Below are positions 34,830 through 47,523 of a stretch of DNA of 47,523 nt, in pieces. The position numbers were made by a program, and so were the translations under genes. Source of the stretch: Actinomortierella ambigua. Lineage: Eukaryota; Mortierellomycota; Mortierellomycetes; Mortierellales; Mortierellaceae. The stretch covers positions 1 to 47,523 of the forward strand of contig JAAAJB010000202.1 of NCBI GenBank assembly GCA_016098155.1. Reading direction: 5' to 3'. How positions within the stretch are numbered: position 1 is the first letter of the stretch; each line of letters begins with the position of its first letter. The notes below the pieces were generated by a model. That model was given only the letters and a program-made list of their open reading frames with translations. It was not told where the DNA came from and did no database searches.

Positions 34830-34848
34830 AAATCTACCTCTTTACGTG
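34830..34848. other. 19-nt gap between two convergent stop codons
   Basis: The BRAT1-like stop TAA (34827-34829) and the FANCE-like stop on the other strand (34849-34851) are only 19 nt apart, so both 3' UTRs must run through the neighbour's coding sequence. Confidence 0.85.
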
Positions 34849-37503
34849 TTAATATTGATTCATTTGAGATTTCTTCTTCCTCAAGAGCGCCTCGATCTTT
34901 GCGAGGACCATTTTCCCACCCTTGACATCCATCTTTGTCTCACAAAACTGCTGCATGCGCTCAAGAAGAGCAATGTCCTGGCAGGAAGGGCCATGGCGCA
35001 TGACCCACAGAACGAGGACAGGAGGCAGCTTGGCGTTCGACAGGCGTATGCCGTCCGACATTGGCGGCGGCGGTGGCTGGGCTGACGACGTACTATCGAG
35101 ACTTGGGAGATACATGGCTTTGGTCCAAGCCCGCTGAGCCATGGATTCGTCAGTTTTCTGCTGCTGCTGTTGTTGTTGTTGTTTTAATAGTAGTACAGGT
35201 GCAGTTCGAGTGGCTACAGCCTGGATGGCGGACCAAAGTAGCTCGAGGTCGTCGCACAACTGATGCCAAAGCCGCGATGGAAGAGGCGACTTGGCCAGGA
35301 CAGGCAGCGAGATGATCGACTGGAGCAATGAAATCTGAATGTCCGAGGACAATGGAGAAGGGACAGAGAACGAGGTGCTGGGATCTCGTGGTGGCTCTGT
35401 CCAATGGCTCGTGCTGCCTGTGCCACTACTTCCCATCCCCGAAATCGAAGACGGTCGATGTACCAACAAGGATTGAAGTTCGTTGGGTAAATATCGCCCT
35501 AATGCCGGCACGTCGTTGTTGTTTCTGTTGGCGCTGCCCTTGGCCATGCCTGGATTTGTCCGGGCTGCTAGCCAAGTGCCCAAAAAGTGAACCAATGTGG
35601 TCGATGGTTGACTTTTGAGAATGTTGAATGTCAGCTCCGTGTGTACTTTGGTGACCGAGCTGTCCATCTGGCAAACTAGTGGGAGTAAAACGCCATCCAG
35701 GACCGCGCGCGCGTGCAACCGGGCGGCAGTCTGAATGGCGTCGAGAAATAGGCGCGAAGGAGTGGTTGTCAATCGACAGACCTAAAGAAAGAAGAGAAAG
35801 CGAGGGAGGGCAAATCGCCAGGTTTTTGGTTGTTAGAGAGATGAAAGTGATATCAGTCCATCATTTCCTTGATGCTGCTATTTTCAACTAGAGTTGCTGA
35901 ATTGCAAATACCTTTGAGTAAAACAAAACGTGAAAAAGATATAAACTTGTTTGGTATGGTAATGTGAACGCCTGCTCAGGGTTGGTGTTGTCATTGGAAT
36001 GGAGCGCCAGCTCGTTCACACAGAGTCCCTGGAGGATACCGTCCTCGAGATTGTCCAGTCCCAACCATACAATGCTTTCCGCAGCCTAAAGAGGGATAGG
36101 GAAAGGGACCAAGAAAATATTAGCGCGCAATTAACAAATTTGAGACCAACACTAAAAACCCAAGAAAAAAAAAGTTACCTGACTCTCGAGTTCTGGCTCC
36201 TTGGAGCAGAGGGCGTGAATAAGCTGCCGGATATCGTCCCATAGTGACACCGTATGCTGAGAATGTTGAGTCTGCGACAGAACGAGATCGCCACTGTCGG
36301 AGGCAGACCGACTGGGTTTTCCGATCTGCTCGGCATCAGACATTGACGACAGAGCTCCACAAGCTTGCGATGCCAGTTCGGCTCGGATGTCCGAGGGTCG
36401 GGTGCCTGCCAGCTGTATACCCTCGAGCTTCTCATTAAGCGCCTTGATAGCATCCGCCAGAGCCCGAGATGCCTGTGCGAAAGCTTGTCCATGGGGTATA
36501 CTTGATCCAGAGGAAGCATTGTTGTTAGGTGCTGAAGTCTCAGTTGGCGTCATCTCCTCGTGATTATGTTCTGACCGATCTATCGTGCCGATCTGCTTGG
36601 TTTCCTCTTTCATGACCGCTTCAGCCTTTACAATATTCACGAACTGCTGCCTCTTGTGGCGATCCGTGTCGTTGTCGCTGTTGCTGTTGTCGGCGACTGC
36701 CGCCTGTTCAGTCGATGAACGGTGCTGATGTGCTTCCCGTCGGATCTGTGCCCGCTTCCTCTTTCGAGCTGTGATGGCGTCTATGAATTAGTGCGTGAAA
36801 CGCAAAGAACGATAAGCATCTCCATTTTTTTTTTCAACGTAACATCGAACTGCAGCTCACAGAAATTTTGTCTTCCTGAAATTAGTGGAGCAATTTCTTG
36901 GCTTGGCGTGTTGGGGAGGGGAGGGGGGTGAGACAGGAGGAAAGGGGACTTACCTTGAACAGCCACCACTGAGTGAGAATGTTGTTCTTGACGTCGTTCT
37001 AAAGGCGGATGAACGATCAGCTGTGGCGGAAAGCGTAACAGCTGTTGACATTGGTTTGCGGGCAGAGTCGAGGTGCCGCGGTGAAGAGGAGGTCGGGTGA
37101 CTAACTTTTGGTCAGTAGGCAGATGAACTTCGCTGCTGCGAAAGGCAGGGGAAATAGACCATGTTGCTGTTGTTGCTCCTATTGTTGTTGTTGATGTTCC
37201 TATCGTCGCCGATGGCAAGGGAACTGATCGATGGTCGTTTTTGGACGCAGCGGCAGTAGCAGTAACAGCAGCGGCTCTCGGAGCATCGTGTGTTTCACCG
37301 ACTAAGGCATGCCATTTGGCCACCAACCTTGCGTGTTGCCAGCGACCGTCTTCTTTCCAGGGGAGCGAATCCTGGCCAATGGTGCCAGCATTCCTTCTAC
37401 TGATGGACATGGCGGCGGTCAGACCTCTTGCATAGGACTGGGTGCGCTCAGGGATGAGGATTTGGTCCGAGAGTGGGCCGAGGCCATTGAGAGAATGGAC
37501 CAT
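34849..37503 (-). CDS. FANCE-like protein (Fanconi anaemia core complex subunit E)
   Basis: Four minus-strand exons (37503-36954, 36780-36179, 36085-35912, 35781-34849) join in frame to 752 aa. The N-terminal half is poorly structured. From about residue 365 the pattern follows the FANCE C-terminal helical-repeat domain as I know it from plants and animals: WDDIRQLIHAL, then a helix LFHVLFYSKVCRL, then TPSRLFLDAIQTAARLHARA followed by VLLPLV, a central SLLQSIISLPVLAKSPLP, and a final pair of helices LPPVLVLWVMRHGPSC and KMVLAKIEALLRK. In animals FANCE links the Fanconi core ubiquitin ligase to FANCD2. A Gln8 tract sits near 650. The likely start is ATG 37503; an upstream in-frame TTG is not used. 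The assignment rests on remembered family pattern, not a search. Confidence 0.68.
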
Positions 37504-37847
37504 GCACAATTGGTAGGTTCAAACAAAAAAAAAAAGGAGTTTGAAGAATTGTCAAAGCCTACATCAGTGTGGGACCCTTGAAATGCGCTGGAGCATCTCT
37601 TTCACTCCAACGCGCACCAGGCCATTCTTCCTTCTTACCCCATCAAGCTTCACATTCTCTCTTTCTTACCCCCCCCCCCTCCACCCCTTGCTCCCTTCAC
37701 CCACTCTCCACTCTAACCAGTCTCCGAGTCTAGCATAAGCAACGCAACACCCACGAGTCGTGGTTGAACAGCAACAGCAACAGCAAAAGCTGCACTCCCC
37801 CTCCATTGCTCCCCCGCTTTGCAAAGAAAGGTCCCAGAATCCTTTCC
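37504..37847. other. Short divergent promoter between the FANCE-like and transporter genes
   Basis: 344 bp containing both promoters. Most of it (37600-37740) is pyrimidine rich on the plus strand. No TATA box is evident. Confidence 0.5.
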
Positions 37848-40570
37848 ATGGCGCAAAAGAATTACGGCACAATGTCCCGCGAGACCTCCTCTGACCATTC
37901 CACCATAGTTCCTGGACTGGGCTCGCGCTCTGCTTCCCCAGGTTTCTCCAGCACCAGTGTGCCCAAGGAAGGCACTGCCCGTGCTGCTGCGCCCTCCCCC
38001 GCCTACGACCCACACCCTCCATCAAGACGGTCAGGCGGCGGTGCCAGCCGCAGTCATATCGGCCATCAACACCACCGCCACTCGGACGACGAGTCGCCGT
38101 TACTGAACCATGGCCCTCACCATAACCCGGATCTGGGTCATGGTAGCGAAGTTGGCCCCAGTGCTGGATTCTGGAGTTGTGTAAGTTAGGAGGGATTCTG
38201 TGGATTTTTTTTATTTTGCTTGAGTTTGTGACATTTTGCATGGGCCGGGGAGGGGAGGAAAGGGGGAGATGAAAAAAAGAAACAAGAAAGGAGGGGTGTG
38301 GATCTGAATGGTTACCATATGCAGATAACATGAAATGTTTGTGCATTCCCGTTGTCAGGAGGTCGAGAAAGAGAGAGAGAGCGAGAGAGAGCGAGAGAGA
38401 GAGAGAGTGAGACCATCGTGGCGCTATAGCATGAGTCCAACAACCCTGTTATTGGTTCGATTGCTCTAATTTTTTTTGTCAGGTACAACTGGTCTGTGGT
38501 TAGTTGAATGGCTGTGTTGGACAGGCAAGAACTTGGAGGAAGCATTCGACACAGGATGGTGATTCGTTCGTTGGAGATCCTAGTTTGCGCTAAAGGCGTA
38601 CAACTCACAACGGTTCATTCCTCTCAGCCTCAAGGAAGAGTCGTAGAAAAAAAAGGGGGTAATTGTCGACGAGAGAACAGACCTAAAAAGAGGAAAGGGA
38701 GGCAGCGCCCCTATCTAGACCCTTTTTGAGTAGTAATCAATCCTCTTCCCCTTGCTAAACCCCCTCCCGTCGTCGCCTATGCATGTTTGTCTATCCCTCT
38801 TGATAGACGATCAATCTTGCCAACACTATCCTAGGTACGGGCATGCTTGCTATGGTAAGTTGTGATTTCCTGCGCATTGTTGCTTGAGCTGACTAAACGT
38901 CGCACCACCTTGTACACTCACCCTCCTTGTTTTTTCCTCCCCTTTGCAAACTCGCGCCATAGCCTGGAGCATTGGCCACGGTTGGTATCCTGATGGGTAG
39001 TTTCATGATCGTCTTCTCAGCGATGGCGTCAGGCCTCGGCCTGTACTTCTTGACGCGGAGCGCGAGTCGGACCATTGGGCGGTCGGCGTCGTTTTTCGCG
39101 TGTTCCAAGTTGACGTACCCGTCTGCCGCGGTGTGGTTTGATCTGGCGATTGCCATCAAGTGTTTTGGCGTGGGCATCTCGTACCTGATCATCATTGGTG
39201 ATCTGATGCCAGAGGTGGTGCGGTCACTCAGCATGATCGCCGTGACGAGCTATGGTGGCGATGGTAGTGGCGAGATGGATCCGACGCTGTGGTTTTTGCT
39301 CGACCGGCGGTTCTGGATCACGGTCTTCATGGCCGTCATTGCGCCCCTCGCGTTCTTGAAGAGGCTTGACTCGCTCAAGGCCACGAGCGCCTTGGCCCTC
39401 GGCGCCGTCGTGTACTTGGTCTTTATCGTTGTCTTCTTTTACTCGTTCCCCACCGCACCTTTGCCTCCCATGGACAAACTGAGGTTGGTCAGACTCACGC
39501 CTGACTTTTTCACCACGCTGCCGATCTTTGTCTTTGCCTTTACCTGCCATCAGAATGTAAAGAAGCCCTCATTTTTTCTGTCATCAATTGTTTCGAGCCA
39601 ATATCTCCCTTCTCCATGAACATGGAGCTTTAACGCAATCTTTTTTATTCTTTTTTATCTTTTTTGGGCGTTGTTGTAGATCTTCTCCGTGTACAATGAG
39701 CTGTCGGACAATGGTCAGAGCATGCTCAACCGTATCATCACTACCTCGATTGGCTCTGCTGCGGTCATCTACCATATCGTCGCCATTCTGGGCTACATGA
39801 CTTTTGGCAACAGCGTTGGTAGCAACATTATCCTCATGTGTAAGTCAACCCCCCCTCCCTCCTTTCGTTTTTCTCTCTTCTATTGCTCCCTGTAGTCGAA
39901 GGTGCAGTTATGCGCATGAATTTTAACACCATTTTTGTTTGTTTGTTTGTTTTGTTTTACTTCTTCATCAATTCGCCACGTCGTAGACAATGCTGGTATG
40001 TTGGTCACCATTGGTCGCATTGCGATTGTGATCCTGGTGATGTTCTCGTTCCCGCTTCAGGCGCATCCATGCCGAGCCTGTCTGGACAAGGTGCTGTATG
40101 CGATTGGCGCGTTCTGGAAGTCGACAACCCTAGGCCAGCGTCTGCATGGCAATGGCGCCTACAACAGTTTGATGTCGGACAGTGATACGATCGCGCCTTC
40201 GTCGTCGACGGATGATATGGCGAGTCAGCAAACGATCGACGAACCTTTGGCTCAGCTGGACGCGCACGGGGACCCGATCGCACCACCGCCCTCGGAGCTC
40301 AAGTATGTGATCATGACGGTGGCGATTGTGTTGTTTTCGTACCTGATTGCTATCTCGGTGACGGAACTGGAGCTCGTGTTGAGCTTTGTAGGATCCACAG
40401 GGTCCACGGCGATCTCGTTCATCTTGCCGGGGTTGTTCTACTACAAGTTGCATGAGAACGAGCGGTGGACTGGTCGCAAGATCGCCGCTGTCGCTTTGTC
40501 GGTCTATGGTGCCTTGGTCATGGTCATTTGTCTGTCAGCTAATATCCGGCGCGTTGTTACCCATCATTAG
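37848..40570 (+). CDS. Vacuolar amino-acid transporter, AVT/SLC38 type
   Basis: Five exons (37848-38180, 38807-38854, 38963-39556, 39680-39839, 39987-40570) join to 572 aa. The protein belongs to the amino acid/auxin permease family: TINLANTILGTGMLAMPGAL in the first span is the family signature, and about eleven hydrophobic spans follow, including FMIVFSAMASGLGLYFL, SAAVIYHIVAILGYMTFGN and the closing AAVALSVYGALVMVICLS. The spacing fits the yeast Avt5/6/7 branch, which moves amino acids across the vacuole membrane. The 110-residue N-terminus is hydrophilic and holds an acidic dileucine D81-E-S-P-L85-L86, a vacuole/lysosome sorting signal. Exon 2 is only 48 nt, and encodes the signature helix. 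A large hydrophilic loop with Ser/Asp runs lies before the last spans. The amino acid carried is unknown. Confidence 0.88.
38181..38806 (+). other. 626-nt intron 1 of the AVT-type transporter
   Basis: Donor TGT|GTAAGT and acceptor CTTGATAG|ACGATC. It separates the cytosolic tail exon from the 48-nt signature exon. It contains an interrupted (GA) microsatellite at 38370-38407. Confidence 0.7.
38370..38407. repeat. Interrupted (GA)n tract with GC interruptions
   Basis: A purine tract of GA repeats broken twice by GC, lying within intron 1 of the AVT-type transporter. Confidence 0.75.
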
Positions 40571-41354
40571 AGTTGTATCCATCAATGTTCTTTTTTTTCC
40601 TGTTGTTGTTCCTGTCATTGTTCAATCGTTTTATAATAATTGCGAAATAGAAACGTCAGTAGCTCTCAAACAAACGATAATTTCTGCAAAAAAGTGTTTT
40701 TTATACGGTGGAGCTATTGTACAAGTAGGCAGAGAAAAAAAAGGGAGAAGCAGAGCAAGAAGAGTGGAGTGAAAGGAAGTTTTGCTCAATCCTCTTAATT
40801 TTTTTTCTTCCGTAGTTCTTTTGTAATCCGGTTTGTGGAAGAGGAGGGTGGAAGGGGGATGTCTTTTCTTTCTTTCCCCAAGGTTTTTGTAATGTACATA
40901 AGGCAAGACAAAAAGTGAAGTAAAAAGAAAAGGAGCAAAAAAGCACAACGGCTACTAGTACGGGAAGGCAGAGTATCCACACAAAAAAACAGATTATCTA
41001 TCAATGAAGAAGGGCACTGAAAAAAAAAACAATAGAGTCAAAGAGAAAAAGACAAAATGCAAGAAAAATGGTAGTGTGAATGCAAAAGGGAGACTGGGTT
41101 AAGGGTTACATCGCGGACCCCATAAAAGACACGATGCGCGGGCAGGTGGTAAGGGGGATAGATGTGCTGAGCTGAAGCAAACTAAGTGGGGTATACAATG
41201 TAAAGGAAGAGCCAGCATCCTGCATTCGAAAAAAAAGAAGAGATTAAATCCAAGAAAAAGAAAGAAGAGAAAACAGATAGAGGACGGTTGTGGTCGATTC
41301 AAGAGTTAAACCCTTGTCCATACGAGTAAAAGAGGATGGTTCACAACGTCCACT
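40571..41354. other. Convergent intergenic region between the transporter and DED1
   Basis: 784 bp containing the 3' UTRs of both genes. It is A rich on the plus strand with several short A runs. No gene is recognised. Confidence 0.5.
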
Positions 41355-44076
<2,722 letters not shown>

Positions 44077-45437
44077 AATTGGGAAGAGAAATTAAGGTAA
44101 TCCACAAAGGGGTGAAGAAAAAGAATGAAAAGAAAAAAAAAGAACAAAAAAGAAGAGTGAAGTGATCACTTCCAAATGTCAGACGGGGGAGAAGGGGGGT
44201 AGGTGAGAGTGAGAGATCAACCAGAGCTCAACTTGTAACTCTCTTGGAGCGTGGAGTGGTCACGTGAACGAACTCGCACCATCAACAAACTCAGCCATCG
44301 AAAGAGGCGGAATGTCCGCACTCCGCGCATTGGCGGAGCTATTGGTCACCGAACTTAAAGGGTCGCAAAAGCAGCGCAAGGGGAGGAGCTCAAAGCCTAT
44401 CGCCATATCCCACTTGCGGCTACTCGTAGGCGCGGCCTGGCAAGGGGCTAGCTACATCGAGTGGGAAAATATAAAAATGCAGGCGGAACAAAGGGTCGGA
44501 TGCGAAAAAAGAATAACTACAGGAGACCCGTGTGTTGGGCTAGCATATCCACACGGTTCCAGTGGTGTTTTGATCGTTCTTTAACCTCATTCAGCCCCAC
44601 CATGCAAAACGCCGGCCACTGCGAATACTAACTGCTGGAGGAGGGCCTACTCCGGCACACCTCCGGACAGTCCATGGATGAGTCAAGATATGAGGAGTGG
44701 GTTTATGACGACGCGTGGACCGCTTGGTGTAAATAGTCGCTTCAACAAACTGGTCTGGTCGTACCTAGGGTTCAGCTGTCGACGTGGGGTCTACGGAGAG
44801 AAAAAATAGGACGTGCGGCTTTTATCACCGCATGGTCCATCCATTGAGTTTGTAGCTGTGTGTTTTTGGTCTCAACACTACCAGAGGAGACGTTGTTTAC
44901 AGCTGAGGACAAATCTATCTGGCCCCACATCGACAGGTTATTGCCGGTTGCAAGAATTCTGGTCCGACTCTTTTGTTACTTGTTCATTACACGACATTCT
45001 TCTCCTCTGAAAACTCAAAGAAAACACTTTGTCTGGAGAACAACAAAAGTATGCGAAACGCAGAATAAACACACTTGATGTCCATTGTGCGTTTTGCAAA
45101 AAATGGACCATCCAAACGAGTATGAAAAGTTGTATATGCCGTGCACTCTCCTCAACCACAGTACTCACCGGAATATGGAGCAAACCTCAAGTATGAAAGT
45201 AGTCTTAGAAGCATTACCATTGTTGACTTATCCAGGACCTCCACCTCGAAAGTGTGCTCCTGTATAATGATAGTGTGTCCCACCCACCCCCAATCCTCAT
45301 CGATTATTGCAATTGCAGCATTCATTGCAGCAAATTTTACACTCAGCCACCTGTTCCTGGAGTTCAACTTTTCCCAGTCCTCCTCTCATTGACAAAACGC
45401 GCTTCTCTCTTTCCCCCTCCCACAAGGCCAACCAACC
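44077..45437. other. Divergent intergenic region between DED1 and the Aurora kinase
   Basis: 1.36 kb with no recognised gene. It must hold both promoters. Near DED1 is a palindromic E-box at 44260-44267. Short open frames (for example 44264-44584 on the plus strand) have no domain character. I checked this stretch by eye for tRNA and spliceosomal RNA landmarks and found none. Confidence 0.5.
44260..44267. promoter_or_regulatory. Palindromic E-box TCACGTGA upstream of DED1
   Basis: A perfect 8-bp palindrome 184-191 bp before the DED1 start, matching the binding consensus of Cbf1-type bHLH factors (core CACGTG). Placement in the promoter is suggestive. Chance occurrence of an 8-mer palindrome in 47 kb is fairly likely, so confidence is limited. 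Confidence 0.4.
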
Positions 45438-47053
45438 ATGGCATCGACAAAGACTGCCTCAGCAAAACCTGCAGCCAACACCGCAACCACCATCACCACT
45501 GTCTCTTCTGCAACAACAGGAGGCATAATACCTAATCTCTTTAGCTCACTCATTAGCCACGTCGGTAGCGGGAACCTCTTTGGTGGAAACAAGTATGGCA
45601 AGCTAGACAAAGCTTCCATGCCGCCTTCTTCGCTCGCTCATGTAACATCTGGTTTGGGTGGCAGCGTTGGTCGAGGCAGAAATAACAATGCTCCCCCACA
45701 GAAGTGGGACGGTGCAAGCAGTCGCAGCAATCAGCACAACAATGAGAACCAAAACAGCAACACGGTCCCAAAGTCTATGCCACCACCAATGGGCTCCCCA
45801 AGAGCACACCCATATTCCAGACCTGCTCGCAAGAGCGCTGTGCATGGTCACGCTACTGAAGACGATGCTACAAAGCTAAGGTATGCACAATACACCAGCC
45901 ATGGATGGTCTGTAGTTGACAACCCCCTCATTATTGTCGCCTCTAAGTGGGGTTCTCACAAGCACTTATTCTCACCTCTATTATTATTATTTTTTTATAG
46001 TCGCGACGTACCTGGAAAGATATGGGGCTTGGAAGATTTTGAGTATGGGCGACCTCTAGGAAAAGGACAGTTCGGATCTGTCTATGTCATGCGGGAAAAG
46101 AAATCCAACTATATTGTCGCCATGAAAGTGCTCAAGAAGGACGAACTGAGGAGGCATAAGATGGAGACCCAGCTTCGACGAGAGATTGAGATTCAGTCAA
46201 ACCTACAGTATGTGGCTCTGGGACACTTTTGGACATCGAAAGACAACGCATATATGTTACATATGCTGATCTCATCGCTCTTCCCACCCACCCTAGGCAC
46301 AAGAATATTCTCCGCCTCGATTCATTCTTCCACGATCACAAGCATATTTATCTAGTTCTAGAGTTTGCAGTTCAGGGCGAGCTCTACAAGCGGTTAAAGA
46401 AGGCAGGGAAGTTTCCGGAATGGCTAGCATCCAGGTACATCCGCGAGCTCGCCAGTGCGCTGTCGTACTTGCACCGAAAGAACATCATTCACCGTGACAT
46501 CAAACCCGAAAACTTGCTCCTCGGACTAGATGGCGAGCTCAAGATTTCCGATTTTGGCTGGTCTGTTCACTCGCTAAACAAGCGGCGGCAGACGCTCTGT
46601 GGCACACTGGACTATTTGGCGCCTGAGATGGTCGAGTCTCGCAGTCACACCTCAGCGGTTGATCTTTGGTCTGTGGGCGTCCTGTGCTTTGAGTTTTTGG
46701 TCGGCTCGCCTCCGTTTGAGGATACGCGGTCTGGGACGTATGAACGTATCGCCAAGGTCGATTTTACCGTTCCGCCACACGTCAGTCCCGAAGCTAAGCA
46801 TCTGATCGAAAGTGTAAGCTGCTCGCTGTGTTACTGGATATACTTGAAACAGCACACCCCTCCCCCGCCTGTGAAGATTGTACAGGAGGCTTCCAAAATC
46901 ATTGCTAACACCTTTTTTTTTTCCCTTCCCTCTTCTTCTTCATAGCTCATTCAATACCTACCATCTGACCGAATGTCGCTCGATCGCGTGTTAATTCACC
47001 CCTGGATTGTCGAGCATGCCTCTGGGCGGAACAACGAGGGCCAGAACAGCTAA
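45438..47053 (+). CDS. IPL1: Aurora/Ipl1-type mitotic protein kinase
   Basis: Four exons (45438-45880, 46001-46207, 46297-46813, 46946-47053) join to 424 aa. Aurora kinases correct chromosome attachment and act with INCENP-type partners at centromeres and the spindle. The catalytic domain begins [16 protein letters not shown] (Gly loop 168-173), with K190 in VAMKV, HRD (282-284), DFGW (302-305), the activation loop RRQTLCGT with Thr316 at the position of human Aurora A Thr288, and APE (325-327). DFGWSVH and the [12 protein letters not shown] loop are diagnostic of the Aurora family. About 155 residues of Ser/Ala/Asn-rich tail precede the kinase domain. The C-terminal helix [14 protein letters not shown] is conserved. 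If this is the only Aurora it would be the Ipl1 orthologue; I cannot see the rest of the genome. Confidence 0.95.
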
Positions 47054-47523
47054 CCAGCCGACACAGTCTTGACCTAATATTACCCCTGAATTTTCCATCG
47101 AAAGCTTGCATTAGATTCGATACCCCCCCCCCTTTTCAACTCGTCGTTGCATGGTATATCCAGGTCGTTTGTAGCATGTCGTCTTCCTCCCCCCCCTCCT
47201 AGAATGCTTAATCTTATGACTTCCCATCCTCTATTCAAACACACTCTCTTCCTCTCCCCTTTCGTGTAAAACAATCTCATCTGTATCAGTACATTTCATC
47301 TACTTCGCGCTGCCTTCTACGTTTTTAAATTGATAATAAAAAAATGTAGTCGGCAAGGCTAGTCTGCTTTCACATTTGCCCAACAGAACAACTAAACTCG
47401 AAAAAATGCGATGCAATGGAGAAATGGCGCTTTTAGGCGCTTTGTTTTTTTTTTTTTTTTTTTCCGCAAGCTTCCAACTTTAATTCTTTTTTTTTTTTTT
47501 TGGGTGGTTGTAGTGGTGGGGAT
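47054..47523. other. 3' flank of the Aurora kinase gene
   Basis: No gene is seen. An AATAAA at 47335-47340 is about 280 nt after the stop and may be the poly(A) signal. Two T runs (47445-47463 and 47487-47501) lie beyond it. Confidence 0.5.

Noticed and set aside
34849..36640. Treating the minus-strand frames at 34849-35772 and 36152-36640 as separate genes
   Set aside because: They join through in-frame GT-AG introns to a third exon and an upstream exon, and the fused product follows one family pattern.
44581..44850. A structured non-coding RNA (spliceosomal or RNase P type) in the DED1-Aurora interval
   Set aside because: A TACTAAC-like string and some inverted repeats drew attention, but no known snRNA landmark or consistent fold could be drawn by eye.

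Overview
This is a eukaryotic, almost certainly fungal, window. Genes are broken by short GT-AG introns, intergenic DNA is rich in pyrimidine and homopolymer tracts, and the gene set is fungal: an ERG25-type C4-sterol methyl oxidase, an AVT-type vacuolar amino-acid transporter, a Ded1-type helicase and an Mrs3/4-type iron carrier. The mix of an AIG1-type GTPase, a FANCE-like protein, F-box/leucine-rich proteins and long Gln/Asn tracts suggests an early-diverging lineage such as Mortierellomycota. That placement is inference from gene content, not from a marker tree. I see no rRNA, no convincing tRNA, no CRISPR array and no transposon genes.

Layout: 1-3.3 kb holds a small secreted two-motif (beta-gamma-crystallin-like) protein and a GNAT acetyltransferase cut short by an in-frame TAG. 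3.3-4.8 kb (minus strand) is ERG25, whose start codon appears to be split by a 599-nt intron. 6.5-8.6 kb is cytosolic seryl-tRNA synthetase. 9.3-14.4 kb holds a 906-aa glutamine-rich protein and an F-box/LRR-like protein. 15.9-17.8 kb is an AIG1-type GTPase ending in a CaaX box. 19.8-22.4 kb is a five-span membrane protein with a DUF229/alkaline-phosphatase-like domain. 22.4-26.0 kb is a gene-poor stretch. 26.0-28.2 kb is mitoferrin. 28.9-30.5 kb (minus) is cystathionine beta-lyase. 31.1-34.8 kb (plus) is a HEAT-repeat protein resembling BRAT1, and 34.8-37.5 kb (minus) is a FANCE-like protein; these two meet tail to tail with 19 nt between stop codons. 37.8-40.6 kb is a vacuolar amino-acid transporter. 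41.4-44.1 kb (minus) is the DED1/DDX3 helicase. 45.4-47.1 kb is an Aurora/Ipl1 kinase.

Most genes are core eukaryotic functions (sterol synthesis, tRNA charging, mitochondrial iron, methionine synthesis, translation initiation, mitosis) and are not organised as a cluster. The least ordinary parts are the BRAT1-like/FANCE-like convergent pair, the CaaX-tailed AIG1 GTPase, the split ERG25 start codon and the in-frame stop in the acetyltransferase. Exon joins given below were worked out by hand from splice consensus, reading-frame continuity and family motifs; transcript data would settle them.
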